DNA of 64,000 nt from positions 29,642,440-29,706,439 of the forward strand of contig NC_088866.1 of the NCBI RefSeq assembly GCF_032884065.1, read 5' to 3'. The DNA comes from Artemia franciscana (lineage: Eukaryota > Arthropoda > Branchiopoda > Anostraca > Artemiidae). This document shows, in pieces, positions 1-11,799 of the stretch. Position 1 is the stretch's first letter. Every line of letters begins with the position of its first letter. The notes below the pieces were generated by a model. That model saw nothing but the letters and a program-made list of their open reading frames with translations. It did no database searches and was not told the DNA's origin. The translations under genes and the position numbers were made by a program.

Positions 1-169
1 AATGATAATAAGACTCAAAAATTTAACAATAATCTATAAAAAAAACGCAACTATAAAATAATCTATAAAATGCAACTTCATCTTGCATTCAAGCTTCAAT
101 CTGAAGACGATGAAGAAATGGTAAACCACATATCACTGTCGTCATCGTATTCCGCTGGTGAGGACGGGC

Positions 170-559
170 CAGTGACGGTTCTAGCCTCTTATGCTCCCAG
201 GGCAAAATGTTGACCCCCCCCCCTTCGTCTGGTATAACTTTTTTTGTCGAATTTTAACAAAATTTGTATCTACTAACGAAATTATTTCCAATTAATTAAT
301 TATTATTTTTCAATTTTTAATTAAATTATTTGATTATTATTAATTATTTTAATTATTATTAATGTTTTTAATTTATTTTTATTTCATTTATCAATTAATT
401 ATTTATTATTATTTTTATTTGTTAACTGCGCCTTCTACTTCATTTTAACACAAATAAAATTTCATAATTCACACAATGATTATAATCGTTAGATTATTTA
501 TTTTGAAATTTTGTGCCCGGGTAAGTGTCCCCTCTCTCACTCTCCTAAAACTGCCACTG
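170..559 (-). mobile_element. Non-autonomous hAT-like element, family N1, copy 1
   Basis: The ends read CAGTGACGGTTCTAG on the left and, as reverse complement, CAGTGGCAGTTTTAG on the right, so the terminal inverted repeats are about 15 bp. The flanks GGACGGGC (162-169) and GGATGGGC (560-567) match at 7 of 8 positions, an 8-bp target duplication as hAT transposition makes. The interior is AT-rich with no transposase-like reading frame. Its left 40 bp reverse-complemented resemble the right ends of the elements at 1950-2143 and 33785-34181, so it belongs to the same family in opposite orientation. The superfamily follows from end sequence and duplication length only. Confidence 0.7.
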
Positions 560-567
560 GGATGGGC

Positions 568-1941
568 TTGGCTTAAAAAATTTGTCTAGCGTTGTTTGTC
601 TCACCTTCTTGTCGTTCTTTGTTCTTCAGTTATAACAGCTAATGGCCGAGTTAATTCCTCGAGACACCTCAGTACTACATTCAACGTCAGAATCGTTTTT
701 AAGGAGGACATTTATTCATTTTTTGAAACAGGAACAAGCTTTCCATAAATTTGTTGATGTAAGCCGTTTGGATACAACAGGCTTTGTCTCTTCATCAAAT
801 GCCCGTTCTGTTTACAACTGAATGAGTTGCTCGTGTTGAACGGCTTTCAGCTTCATGTAGATCAAGCACATAACGCTCTTAAAAAACTTCAAAGCCATAG
901 TAAAAAGGTGCACCGAGATTTCGCTTGTGCATTTTTTTTTTTTTTTTTTTGCAGCTATAGCTTGTTTTGCCGTTATTTTAGGTCGTAAATCATGTACAAA
1001 AACGTGCCTTAATTGGAGACGGTGGTTATAGCGAAATGCCATATAAAGAGCGGGTCTATTGGAAGGTCTGGGTGTAGTAAGATCTCATTGTAAATGGACC
1101 TTAAGAAAATATACCTAAAATATATCCTAGGGTTAATGCCAATTGTCTCATTATTTCGTTTGTTGTGTCTGGGTGCTGTTACTCGTAGCCCATATTTTCT
1201 ACACGTTAAAATTCTAGTTTAGGACCTCCTTGCTAACTTAGAAATAAGTTGACTTATGCTCTCTCTTTTATTATTATTTTTCTTTTATTCTGAAATGTTT
1301 TGTTCTAGCTCAATCGTTTCGAGGATCCAATGTGGTACCCAGAAGAAATAAAAAAGGTATTTTACTTTTAAATCTATTTATTATGTACTACTTGCACTAA
1401 TAACTCACTGTAACACCAACCCCGCGTGAGGCCAACACAGCTGCACAAACTCCTCGTCCACCCAACCTATTCAAAGATCCAATCTTTAACCCCCGTCAGA
1501 CATAAAGCATAAAATGTGTTCGATTGTAAACCGAATGTTTTTTAGGTGATAACTAATTTAAACAAACATTAATGTAACAAGGAAAGCAAAACTGAAACCT
1601 GATAGGTTGAATTGGTGAAGTGGGAAGTTCAACAGTTTTACATCTATTAAGACCTTGGAAAAAAAAATGGGAATTCAGTTTTTAATGAAAATAATCTCCA
1701 TATGCTGTTGTGCAATATTTGGAAGTATAAGGAGCCCGATTTTAAAGAATAGAAACGTGGATGAAAATCAGCTTCGGCTTTTCTTTGAAATTGTAGTCGC
1801 CTTTGAGATTTTTCATTTTAATCTAAAATACAAATATAAAAAGTACATGAATTTGCACATACAATAATAATAAGACTCCAAAAACCAACAAATTATACGT
1901 GAAGTTTTGCGGATAGAACGTTGTTCAATTTAAGTTATTAG
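568..1941. other. No gene seen; AT-rich non-coding
   Basis: Contains a T run of about 18 at 934-952 and only short, compositionally biased open frames. A C-rich patch near 1415-1500 may be a repeat relic, but I could not identify it. Confidence 0.5.
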
Positions 1942-1949
1942 TTGTTGGG

Positions 1950-2143
1950 CAGAGGTGGTTTTAGGGGGGACAGAAGGGCACTTGCCACGGTCACAGAAAT
2001 TTTAGGGGTGCAAAAGTTCAAATAAGACGTGTAACAATTATAATCATTTTGTAATTGTTTGGCTCGAAAATTCTGTGGGAGACGGGGAAGGGGTTTTAAT
2101 CAAGAATTCACTCTGGGCGCAAGAGAGGCCAGAACCACCACTG
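1950..2143 (+). mobile_element. Non-autonomous hAT-like element, family N1, short copy
   Basis: Left end CAGAGGTGGTTTTAG and right end, reverse-complemented, CAGTGGTGGTTCTGG form 15-bp inverted repeats with three mismatches. Flanks TTGTTGGG (1942-1949) and TTTTTTGG (2144-2151) agree at 6 of 8 positions, consistent with an old 8-bp target duplication. The right-hand 40 bp resemble the right end of the 33785-34181 element. The copy is internally deleted relative to the roughly 390-bp relatives and has no coding capacity. Confidence 0.6.
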
Positions 2144-2151
2144 TTTTTTGG

Positions 2152-4600
2152 ACGGTATCACATTTTTCGTCAGCATTGCCACGTTGAATCAGGAAAATAA
2201 ACCAATAATAGTTTGCTGAATTTGATATCACTTTTGGCCCATAAAAATTCAACAGTAGCAACGTGTTGGCTCCCAAACAGAAATGGAAGCTATGCTTTCT
2301 TAAGTTATTTTGTGTCTTGCTTTTAGTTATTTCTATATTTTACGCATGTTATATTATATATTATTTTTATGTTTTAGTTATTTCTTCGTTGTTTTTTTTC
2401 CGCTGATTATTTGCTAATTTTTCATCTACGTGTCTTTTCTCTTTCTTTTTTGATGTGACGCCCGCTACTGCCAAATGCTGCATAACAGTACATGGAGATA
2501 TCTTTCATTAAAATGCAAATGTGTCATTTTTCCTGATTTTAAGGTACATAGAATGTGCAGCTTTTCAAACAACCGATTTAAACAAATCAGATTTCATTCT
2601 CACTTTCCTTGGTATTTGAAAGTTTGGTACTTGTATGTTAAACGGAACGCACTCAAGAATTACGCTGTGAAAGATTTGACAGAAACCGGTTTCCCTTCCT
2701 AGATCGGTTAGGATTTGCTTATTTTGAGTGAGAAAGCTACGATGTACCTTCATTTTTATTAAATATTTATATATAGAGGTGGTTAGGGGTTCTGAGTGGT
2801 CTGCTTTCCACAGCTCTTTGCCGTACTTTCTATAATTTTGTTTCTAAATTATTACATTATCATCATGTTTTGGCATATTTCACTATAAACTTTAATTCTC
2901 GAGTTCGTCTCGTTTAACAGACAAGTACCAAAAGAATGAACAAAACATTTTCTTTTTTTGGGTTTTGGTGAAAAATAATACAGACTTTTAATACCAGGGC
3001 GGAGTTGATGATAGAACTGGGACACTACACTTTTGCTTCTTTTCTCTAAAGAAAAAAAATAATCAAATTTTTATGTTTATTTAACTGTTACTCCATTATG
3101 GGTTTTTATTTACTCACCTTTTGTTTTTATTTATTTATTGTAATATTTTATACAATAAGTTATCGATTTTATAATTAATTATGAACTAAACAAACGAATG
3201 AGTCAAAATTGAATCTTATCAAAATAGATAAGCAAATTAATTTATAATTAATTGAATATATAATAAAAAATGTCATTAGTGATAATCTTAGTTTCTAATT
3301 TCTAGTAAAACAGGTAAAGATTAGGCTGTTGTTGATGTTTTCATATGTTTTTCCTTTTTTTTTACATAGATTGTGGTCTTTAAGTTTCAAGTTTATGTAT
3401 TCATTCATGTAATTATATTACATGTTTTGTAACTCTTGGGGATAATGAGTAAAAGATGAAATTGCTAATAATATGCATAACCAGGCTGTGCTGGAATCTG
3501 GTTAGTAGACCGCTTTTTACAGTAGCCCCATCTACAATTATGGAATTGAATAGGTGCTGTGTTACCCTTTTTCTGAAACACTGTTTTCAAAGCTGATACC
3601 CCTAATAGTCCGGGCGCCAGGTGTTGAAAATGTGAAACATACAACGACGGAATGGGGCCGGTACGAGAATTAGCCCCCCCCCTCTTAAGTCGACCATGCT
3701 GATTCAAAAAATAACAACGGCACTTTCGAGGGGCGGAACACTCCGAAACTTGACACTTTATAATATTTTGGTGTTTTATGCCAGAAAATGCATTTTCCCC
3801 AAAGTTTTAGGTGCAGTTTTCCGGTCAAATACGAGGTAGAAATGCCTATAGGCTATAGAATATCTTCATAACAAACTATCACGATTAGTTTGAAAAAATG
3901 GCAGCAACGCCGCAGATAAAGAAACTAAAATAAGTCATAATTAACATTTCATTTAATGCTCACTTTCCCAAATTCATTACGGTTTTTTCCCAGTATCCCT
4001 CCATTTCATGTCACGCACAATCATTCCTCGTATGAATCGGCCTCGCATCACTTCTAGGTACTGTGCATCTGTCCTTCATCTCCCATCCAAAATCAAGCGG
4101 AGAAAGGTACGAGGGGCGAGGCATAAGGGTCTGCATTATAATGAACCATTGGTAAATGCACCTTTTCACATGTAAGGCAAAGGAGTTGTTGGTTGGAGGC
4201 AGGCTCTTCAGTGTTTTCTGTCGAGGGAACAAGTGAACGTATTCCGTTAATTTTTGAATTAAAATCGAATAGGTGTGCTCATCAAGTTATGGCTAATTGT
4301 AGAAAAAAGCCAAGACGGATAGTCAAATTGAGTGAGAAGTAAACCTTAAACCTTGCATTAATCCCCCCCCCCTTACTAGGATTGTATGAAAATGATGTTT
4401 GTTCATTTGTTGATAGATATGTCTATCTATTATCCGTCCATGCAACATTCCTAGAGCAGTAGAACCAAGGTAGATAGTCAAAGAGCTAAGATAGTGAAAT
4501 AACCTATAGTTTTCCAAGTGTTTGGTTAATTTGGCACGGGTAAACGGTGGGAGTAAGTGTGCCTCTCTTATTGAACCAATATTTGTTTGTTATCTTTTAC
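2152..4600. other. No gene seen; non-coding with G/C homopolymers
   Basis: Open frames here are short and without recognisable protein features. C runs near 3674-3682 and 4363-4372 sit next to sequences resembling hAT-like ends, but I could not pair ends or find target duplications. Confidence 0.45.
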
Positions 4601-4620
4601 AATTCACGCCTGCCTAGTCT

Positions 4621-4790
4621 CAGGCAGGTTGACCAAGAATTTAAAATTGACATAGGACCGGATTGCCTGGAATGAGAGGTAAACAAGGGATACCTAACCT
4701 ATGGTCTTAGGCAGGTTGAAACAAGAATTTAGAATTGGCACAGGACCGTTAATTTGCCTAGAATGAGAGGCAAACAAGCGTCTAAAGTCA
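4621..4790 (+). repeat. Imperfect tandem duplication, period about 87 bp
   Basis: The motif AGGCAGGTTG followed by AAGAATTTA, a run like AGGACCG, then TTGCCT and AATGAGAGG and AAACAAG occurs once from 4621 and again from about 4708. The two units differ by several substitutions and small indels. No coding frame is preserved across them. Confidence 0.65.
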
Positions 4791-5039
4791 AATTGGGGCC
4801 ATCTCCAGTGAGTGTCAGGCAAGGCAATTGATTCAATTTATTAACTTAGACATTTGCACTAATAAAAAAGTTAAAATGTTAGTTAAACAACAAGTTGACT
4901 GAAATTGCAAGGGGAATAAGCGTCCAAAGCCTACAAGGGCCTCCTGCCTGCCTCGAATGTTATACAAATCAACCCAGGCAGAGGTCATTCGAACACAAAC
5001 TGTAATGCTCTTAGGTCACTTGGTTCGCTGCGACTGAAG

Positions 5040-5290
5040 ACTACTAGCCCAACGGTCAACTGCCTGGCGTGAATCTTTTTCGGGGGTCCTTAACGCTTGT
5101 TAAGGCGAGCCCGCCGGGTTCAAAACACCCAGTGGTAGCAGCCGCAGGCGTTGATAGCTGCAACACCATAGTCGATCCCAAATGCCCAGACAAGTATGCG
5201 CTGGTCCTGACCAAGTTCAACACTAAGGAAATCCAAGGTTCGCTTTCAACCAGTGTATTAACTGAAAAGGCAGTGCACGCACGAGACAAC
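5040..5290. other. GC-rich island of unknown nature
   Basis: About 250 bp are clearly richer in G and C than the surroundings, and both strands stay open for about 75 codons. The + frame starting at 5069 begins with a GTG, not an ATG, and neither translation matches a family I know. No flanking inverted repeats or target duplication are visible. It could be an old retroposed transcript, a SINE-like repeat or a host exon; I cannot choose. Confidence 0.3.
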
Positions 5291-5296
5291 CAATAA

Positions 5297-6325
5297 CATT
5301 TATAAAAACGCCGAACAAAGCCTAAAGCCTAAATCACACTTACATATGCTATATCCTTTTAAGACGACAAATGACTTATGAAAACAAGCGCCAAGGCTAG
5401 AAAACTTTACTTTTTATACTTTCCCAAAAAAACACTTTTTCCAGCCAGGCACTTTTCTGTGGATTAATGACGTGTGCCGAATCGGCTAAAACTCGATACA
5501 GATTTATTAATTAGATTTTTGGAAAGGAATAGTTTTTAACATTTAATCAGTAACAGTTTATATTCATTTAGTTATACTTATTACACAACAATATGTTCTT
5601 TCAAGAATGTCTAAAGACTGTCCATTCAAGCTTCCTAGAGCTGTCGCTGTGGGAATGGAATTTCATTAGGGTACAGGAAAGCCCTTGCAGGATTACATGC
5701 TGTATTTGTGAAATATCATCACTTAAAGCAATCTCGTTAGTAGATAGATGTTGGCCAAGAGAATGGGAAATATTAAGACTGGAAACTCTAAGCTCCATAA
5801 AAAAAAGGAAGCCATCTAGCAACATCTAGACTAAACAATACCGTCCTTTGTGTAGCTTTAAATAATTGCTACCTGTGTAGCTATATTCCACCTTGCTATA
5901 TCTGAAAAACTATCAATTATCAAAGCTTAGCTAAAAATTATTTGGAACATTGGGCACTACCACCAAATTACCCACAATTGTATTTGGCAATAATATGTCT
6001 GCTCGTAAGTTGGTTAATTTGGAACATAAGACCCTGATTAGATAGCTAACAAATAACTGTACCATTCAATTCAGAATTCTGAATACTTTTTACCAGGGGG
6101 AGGGGGGGGGGGCTAAACTGCACCTGTACAAAATTTAGAAGATATATCACTGGTGGGACTCCGTACATCTTCTAGATTCTATAAATAATCTGATAATGTT
6201 GATTATCAGATTATTATACATATTGTACTTTAGTTTATAATTGTATACATTATTATTATCACTAATATTTCAGGTATTGATCAACGTCCTTCAAAAGATA
6301 GGGCACATTTATTATGGATTCCCGC
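5297..6325. other. No gene seen
   Basis: AT-rich sequence with a G run at 6097-6112. An open frame at 5593-5829 has an ATG but no recognisable domain, and the opposite strand is equally open, so I do not call it. Confidence 0.4.
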
Positions 6326-6475
6326 GCCCTCATCTGAATGACTACCGACGTGGCGGCAAGCCAAGAACTCCTCATCAACCTGATCGGTGTCAGGCATGCG
6401 CTGTCAACCTTTGTCGTGAAGGGATAAGCGTTTATACGAGGCGTCCACCCCCAAATTCTGAGTCGTCTAGTTAAA
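6326..6475. other. Short GC-rich block, repeat-like
   Basis: A 150-bp block of balanced composition stands out from AT-rich flanks. It is open on both strands for over 70 codons, but neither product is recognisable. It has the look of an ancient retroposed fragment; this is inference from composition alone. Confidence 0.25.
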
Positions 6476-6486
6476 TTAGTTGGCAC

Positions 6487-9400
6487 TTATTTGTTAAACA
6501 CGGTGGCAGCAGAACGTTTTTTGTTTCAGGCTGTTTGTGCTGAGCTTTGAAGACTTCATGTAGTTGGTTACAAGTATTTGATCGTGTTGCGGGATAGCGA
6601 ATGTTGCACCGTTTGTAGTTTCAGCTAATGGTAAAATTTTTGGTTAGTGTCTTCTTGCTAACTTGGAATTTAGTTGAGTTAAGTTAATGAAACTTTCACG
6701 ACTGAATCCCGCGATAAAAGTCTCCTGAGAAGGCATTGTTTAGCTATTTTGTCGACCTTTTTGTTATTTCTTCAGCTTATAAGATTAATACATGACGGCT
6801 CTATTACGTAATCGAATTCTGACAAAAAAATTTCACCTTAATTTTAAATTTTAAACCTCTTTTTCATTGGCTTTAGATTTAGGAATTGCAATTTCTGTTT
6901 TTTCAAGAAAATTTTAATTCCTATCAAGTTTTTTCTCCTAAACGCAAAAAATAATTTACAGAACTTGTAAAACCTTATAAAGTGGGGCTGAGCAAATGTA
7001 TGGAAAGGTCGGTGCCATCAGGAGGAAGAAGGAGTGGATGTAGATGCTTCAAAATATCTTCCCAGCAGATCACTAGGGTATTGGATCAGGGCCATATCCA
7101 GAATTTTTTCAGGGGAGAGGGGTACAAAAAAACTTAGAAAACACATCAAAAATTTGCTTATGCATTTTTGTTACGTTTTTACGAATCGTAATATTTTTTT
7201 GGGGGGAGGGGGGCTCAAATCTTCTACCTCCCCCTGCTTTGGATACATTCCAAGTGTTTCATTCATCTAAATTAACTACTTCTCCAGATAGCAACAAGTC
7301 CTTAGCAAGAATTTTACCAAAGTAACATTTCAAGAGTAGAAGAGCTATGTAGACGTCCCAGCTATCGAAATCAAAACACAATATGTGTAGATCCGCGTTG
7401 TGTCGGGGAGGGGGGGAGTCCCCCATGTCCTACCGTTAGATGGGCCCTGTGCCACATTTTTTTTTTAATTTTCTTTTGTGGAGGAAGCCCAATCTTGATT
7501 GTGAATGACTTTTTGCCAAAATTATCATATTGTTTTTAAGTATATGTTTTACAATTCAATACAACAATAATTTATCAAGTCTTTATAATCATATGATGTT
7601 AATTCACCCTTTGGTCTACTTTGCCCTGCTGATTTTATCTCCTAGAACAACTTAGCAAACGAAATTTGGGAGTATCAGAAGTTTGAATATGTCACTTACA
7701 AATGTCTGGTTTAATAGCAACATAATCTGTAAGGTGAAAATAGAAATTATCGACTTTTCAAGGAAAAACTGAGATACGTGAAATTACTCTATTCCAATTA
7801 GAATATAGCGCCGCCCTGGTGATCAACACCCATTCATTTTTTGTCAAAAAAGTGTTTTTAACTGAACTGTAAACATTAGAGTTTCTCGAAATCAAATAGC
7901 GCACGTAAAAAGTAACGTTAAATATTAAAAAATTAATTTTACTAAAATCGTAGTGTATTTTCGTTAAATTAAAATATTGATAAGTATTTGAACTGAATTG
8001 TATTACATTAGACGGTTTTCTGACATCAGAACAATGTACGTTGAAGATAACAGTAAATTAAAAATAGACGTAACTAAAATAATAGCTGTAAAAATGGTGT
8101 GTCTTGTAGAAGTACAATTATCGTATTTAATTAAAGTTATTTTTAATACACATAATCAGAATAGCGTTTTTTAAGTGGCTATGGTACGCTGTTTTGAAAT
8201 TGGGACAGTATTATAATTTAAGAATTTACGGATAATTCTGGCGAAAAAAATTAAGTCATTCTACGGTGTAAACTTGAAAAGTGAAAATGTATTTGGCCCT
8301 ATCCCAATTCGATCCTAGCGCTGTCTGGGTACCGAAAATCCGCGTTATTTTTAAGAATTACACAATTAAGGTTTAGGAAAGCTTATTTAAATTTTTTTAT
8401 TTATTTCACTTTAAATTGAAGATCAATTTAAGATGTAAATTCTGGCGAAAAAAAATTAGTCATTCAGCTCCAATTTGGCACTTAGTTCGGATTAGAAAGT
8501 CACTAATTGCTCAAGATAGGTATGTGGTACCTGGTGAGTTGTGGTTTCGAGTAGCTGGTATGCGTCATTGCTTTCGTGGCTCAGTAAATACGTCTTGTGT
8601 GTTTTTGCGTTTCTTTTTTGTTCTTTGAGGAGCTTGTTGATTGCTGATTTTTAATGAAACGAAGGATATTATGAGGTCTTTGCTGTATATGTCTAATTAA
8701 TATTTGCATATTCTCATTGTGCATATTGTGCACTCAGATGTGAATATTCTCATGTCGATCGAATCGGTACAGTTTGTCCAGTTGGTCCAATCGACTTCGT
8801 CACAATTTTTATTTTCAAGTTTTTTCTCTGACTTGAGTGACAAATTGCGTTGAGAATATGCTAAGGAAATCCGCTCCCAAAATAGTTTCGCTACACATTT
8901 CCGAGTCTTATATCACATTTAATTGTTAATTAATCAGTTAATTAATTAACCGAAATGCCATAATTGAATGGTTTAATGATGTTATTAAACCGTTCGAGAT
9001 ATCTCGAATATTTTTAATTTCAGAAATAAACCATCTAAAACTATTGGAATATAATCAAATATGCATGAGAAATAACATAAATAATTGAGAATGCTAGAAA
9101 AAGGGGAGGTTTTTTAGATTAAGAACTTGGGAAATGGGCGAAACTGAAGGAAATTGACATGACACTTATTTGAAGATTTAGCCTTTTCTAGGCTTTTTTT
9201 ATTATTTTAAATTATTATGAGCTTTATTGTTCTAAATCCGTGCAAATTAATTGTACGTTTTTATATATTCATTTTTTGGTTTCTCAATAAGGAAAAAACT
9301 TCTCATAAAAATTGATGGGTGCCAAAAGCCAGTGTTTGCCCTATCTCTGAATTTTCCGCTCCCCCGTCCCCTCAAAAATAGATTCTCTGTAGTTCTCCCG

Positions 9401-10385
9401 AAAGTTTACTTTCGTAATTACACTAGTATAAAGAAAAAATGGCAATTGTTACTTGTGGAGAGATATAAGAGAACCTCATTAAAGCGTACGATCGCCGAAA
9501 CTATTCCTTGTTAAAGACAGTCCTTAAAAAAAGGGCGATTCTATTTTACCCCTTCGCCTCTTCCCATCATAACTCTATGCTTCCTTTGATAGTGGTATCA
9601 AGTCAGTGAATTTACTTCTAAAAAAATTGTACTTGGGTGTGGGGCATAACTAATTAGATTTAATGAACCATCCAACAGCAATCCCCAAAACTGTTGGCAA
9701 TAGCATTTCGCAAAGACCAGATTTGGAATTCGAGTATAAGGCGTCCCATTATGCACGCTTTTACGATAGTTATTTGATGCTTGTATAGCCAATATCTTGA
9801 TGTCTCCCCCCCTCCGGGGTTTGTCTAGACCTTCGCTATAAAATACCGTAGCTTTTTTTAATGCTGTTGAATAGTAATTAAAGTAAATATTGTTTTAATA
9901 TATATTGTATAATGTGGTATATAATAAGATAAATTAATATATTTATTAAAACTCATTGAAGTTAGGTTCAATCCCCTTAAAAGAGAATCTAATCGGCATT
10001 AACTTAAATAAGCAATGCTTTGTATATAAAAATTAAGCCTACAAAGATTGTGCTTTCTGGACATCCGTAGATTTAAAGGAAAGTGGAACATAATGCGAGA
10101 GGGTAAAGTGTGGAGCTTTGAATAGCTTAGGGTGGTAGAGGAGTGCGCGCGGCATCCTCAGCTGGCCAAGATCAAAAAGCATTCCCAAAAAAGGATGACA
10201 ACAATTAACCATATCCTTAGATTGACTTGTGAAATATTCCAAGTTTTGAAAAAAAATTCTAAGTATTAAGTGATATTATGTCCTTTACATTGACAAATAT
10301 TTCACAAAAATGAGAACTATATATATCTAACGTCAATTTATTGGTAAAACCTCCACAAATCTGATGAAGTGTCAAAAAAATTTGA
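6487..10385. other. No gene seen; long AT-rich non-coding stretch
   Basis: Near 7094-7255 a segment opens with CAGGGCCATATCCAGA and closes with sequence whose reverse complement contains TGTATCCAAA, like weak hAT-type inverted ends, but no target duplication is visible. The remainder shows only short frames of biased composition. Confidence 0.4.
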
Positions 10386-10389
10386 CTAA

Positions 10390-10522
10390 GGGCAATTGAA
10401 AAAGAAATCAAGCGAAAAGAAACAATAGCTATCCTAAATAATGAAGATTCAACGCTAGCTGAGAGGCTAATTGCAAAGGTTCTGAAGGGTTTGGACATTA
10501 CGATTAGAGAGTTGGCTGCTTA
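10390..10522 (+). other. Coding-like fragment, unrecognised
   Basis: One + frame reads charged, balanced protein (for example EKEIKRKETIAILNN and ERLIAKVLKGLD) up to a stop at about 10520. Just upstream the same frame is closed by stop codons. The amino-acid composition looks like real protein rather than AT-rich noise, so this may be a decayed fragment of a repeat-encoded or host protein. I do not recognise the family, and the opposite strand is also open here. Confidence 0.25.
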
Positions 10523-10529
10523 ATTTCCC

Positions 10530-11630
10530 AGAATAATATGTTCTTAATATACCCGGAGACTGCTTAAGATATTCTTAAGGTTGCTTAATGTACCGGCTAG
10601 TGGCCGGTAAAAAGCGATAATTACTTTAAATAAACAGATTTTGACTTACAGTTATGTCGCTCAACACACAAAGTAATAATAAGATGAATATATATTCCCT
10701 CAAAATGCCAAGCCCAGGACTAAGAGCTTGGGGAAAATTCTACATAGTGGTAGCCGGGAATATTCACTTTGAATGAGCTCATAATGCAGATAATTTGGCA
10801 GTATTCGAATAAGTGCCTTTATATTTGATTTTGTCTCTCAAAACGTTTTTTGAAATGTTTTTAAATCCACGTGAAAACAATGGAAATGTGCGTAGCTACA
10901 GTTTTGAGGGCGGTATGAGCCCTTGGTATTACCTCGCAAAAAATAAGTTTCCATGTATATTGTCCTTACATTTTTGTCGCAGTAGAATCTCTTTTGAATC
11001 TTTTTTTTCGATTTGTGGAGTAAAAAGGCGCCCTCGGCCGTAATGGATTTTGCGTTGAGATATAAAGGATAGAGGCCATATTCTACAAAATTTTGTCGTT
11101 TGCCCGGAGTCACTCTAAATTTTAAAAGTTTTGGAATCATGCTCATAATTTCAAAATCTTAGCAAAATAACTTCGAATTTGCTATTATTAAAACGTTTTT
11201 GTTTATGCCCTTTCCTGAAGGAAATATTGGCAACATTTTTAGTTTATACTATCCCGAACAATTATATTTTCTTTGTGACAAATCATATTATTAATTATAT
11301 CATTTCCGCATTTTCTATTTTAAACTCTTATCTATATATATGGGCCGTATAAAGAGAAAAATTACACTATTGAAACTAAAACAATGAAATAGTGGATGAA
11401 ACGCAAATTAAAATGGAAGCGACCCGAAAAATTTGTATGACATAAGTTTTCTGCTATAAATTGAAATATAATAATTTGTGTTATTCTAGTGTTTCCTTCA
11501 GAATAGGCCAGGGACAGGAATGTTATCCCAGATTATACTGAAGCAGAGCAAACTGTAGGCTAAACTCTAAGATCAAAATTTGTGACATCGGGCTAACGGT
11601 GAAATTTCACTACGAGATTTTAAAAAGTTT
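10530..11630. other. No gene seen
   Basis: AT-rich. An opposite-strand open frame of about 100 codons at 10838-11146 is low in diversity and overlaps an open + frame, so it is not called. Confidence 0.4.
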
Positions 11631-11637
11631 GACCTCA

Positions 11638-11799
11638 AGGCTGTATCCAGGGGGGCTACCGGGTTATGATCCCCCTCTCTGTCTCTCCAAATTTTTCTTC
11701 CGACACAATAACATAAGAAAAATGCATATAAACAAATTTTTGATATGTTTTTCGAAATTTGGTGTATCCAACCCCCCCCCCCCTGATACGCCTTTTCGG
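11638..11799. mobile_element. Small hAT-like MITE candidate
   Basis: The left end reads AAGGCTGTATCCAGGGG and the right end reverse-complements to AAGGCGTATCAGGGG, giving inverted ends of about 16 bp with two one-base gaps. The interior of about 160 bp is AT-rich with a C run before the right end. I see no convincing target duplication, so the assignment is tentative. Confidence 0.35.

Noticed and set aside
7094-7255. Possible hAT-like MITE
   Set aside because: Ends match weakly and no 8-bp flank duplication is present, so it was not called as an element.
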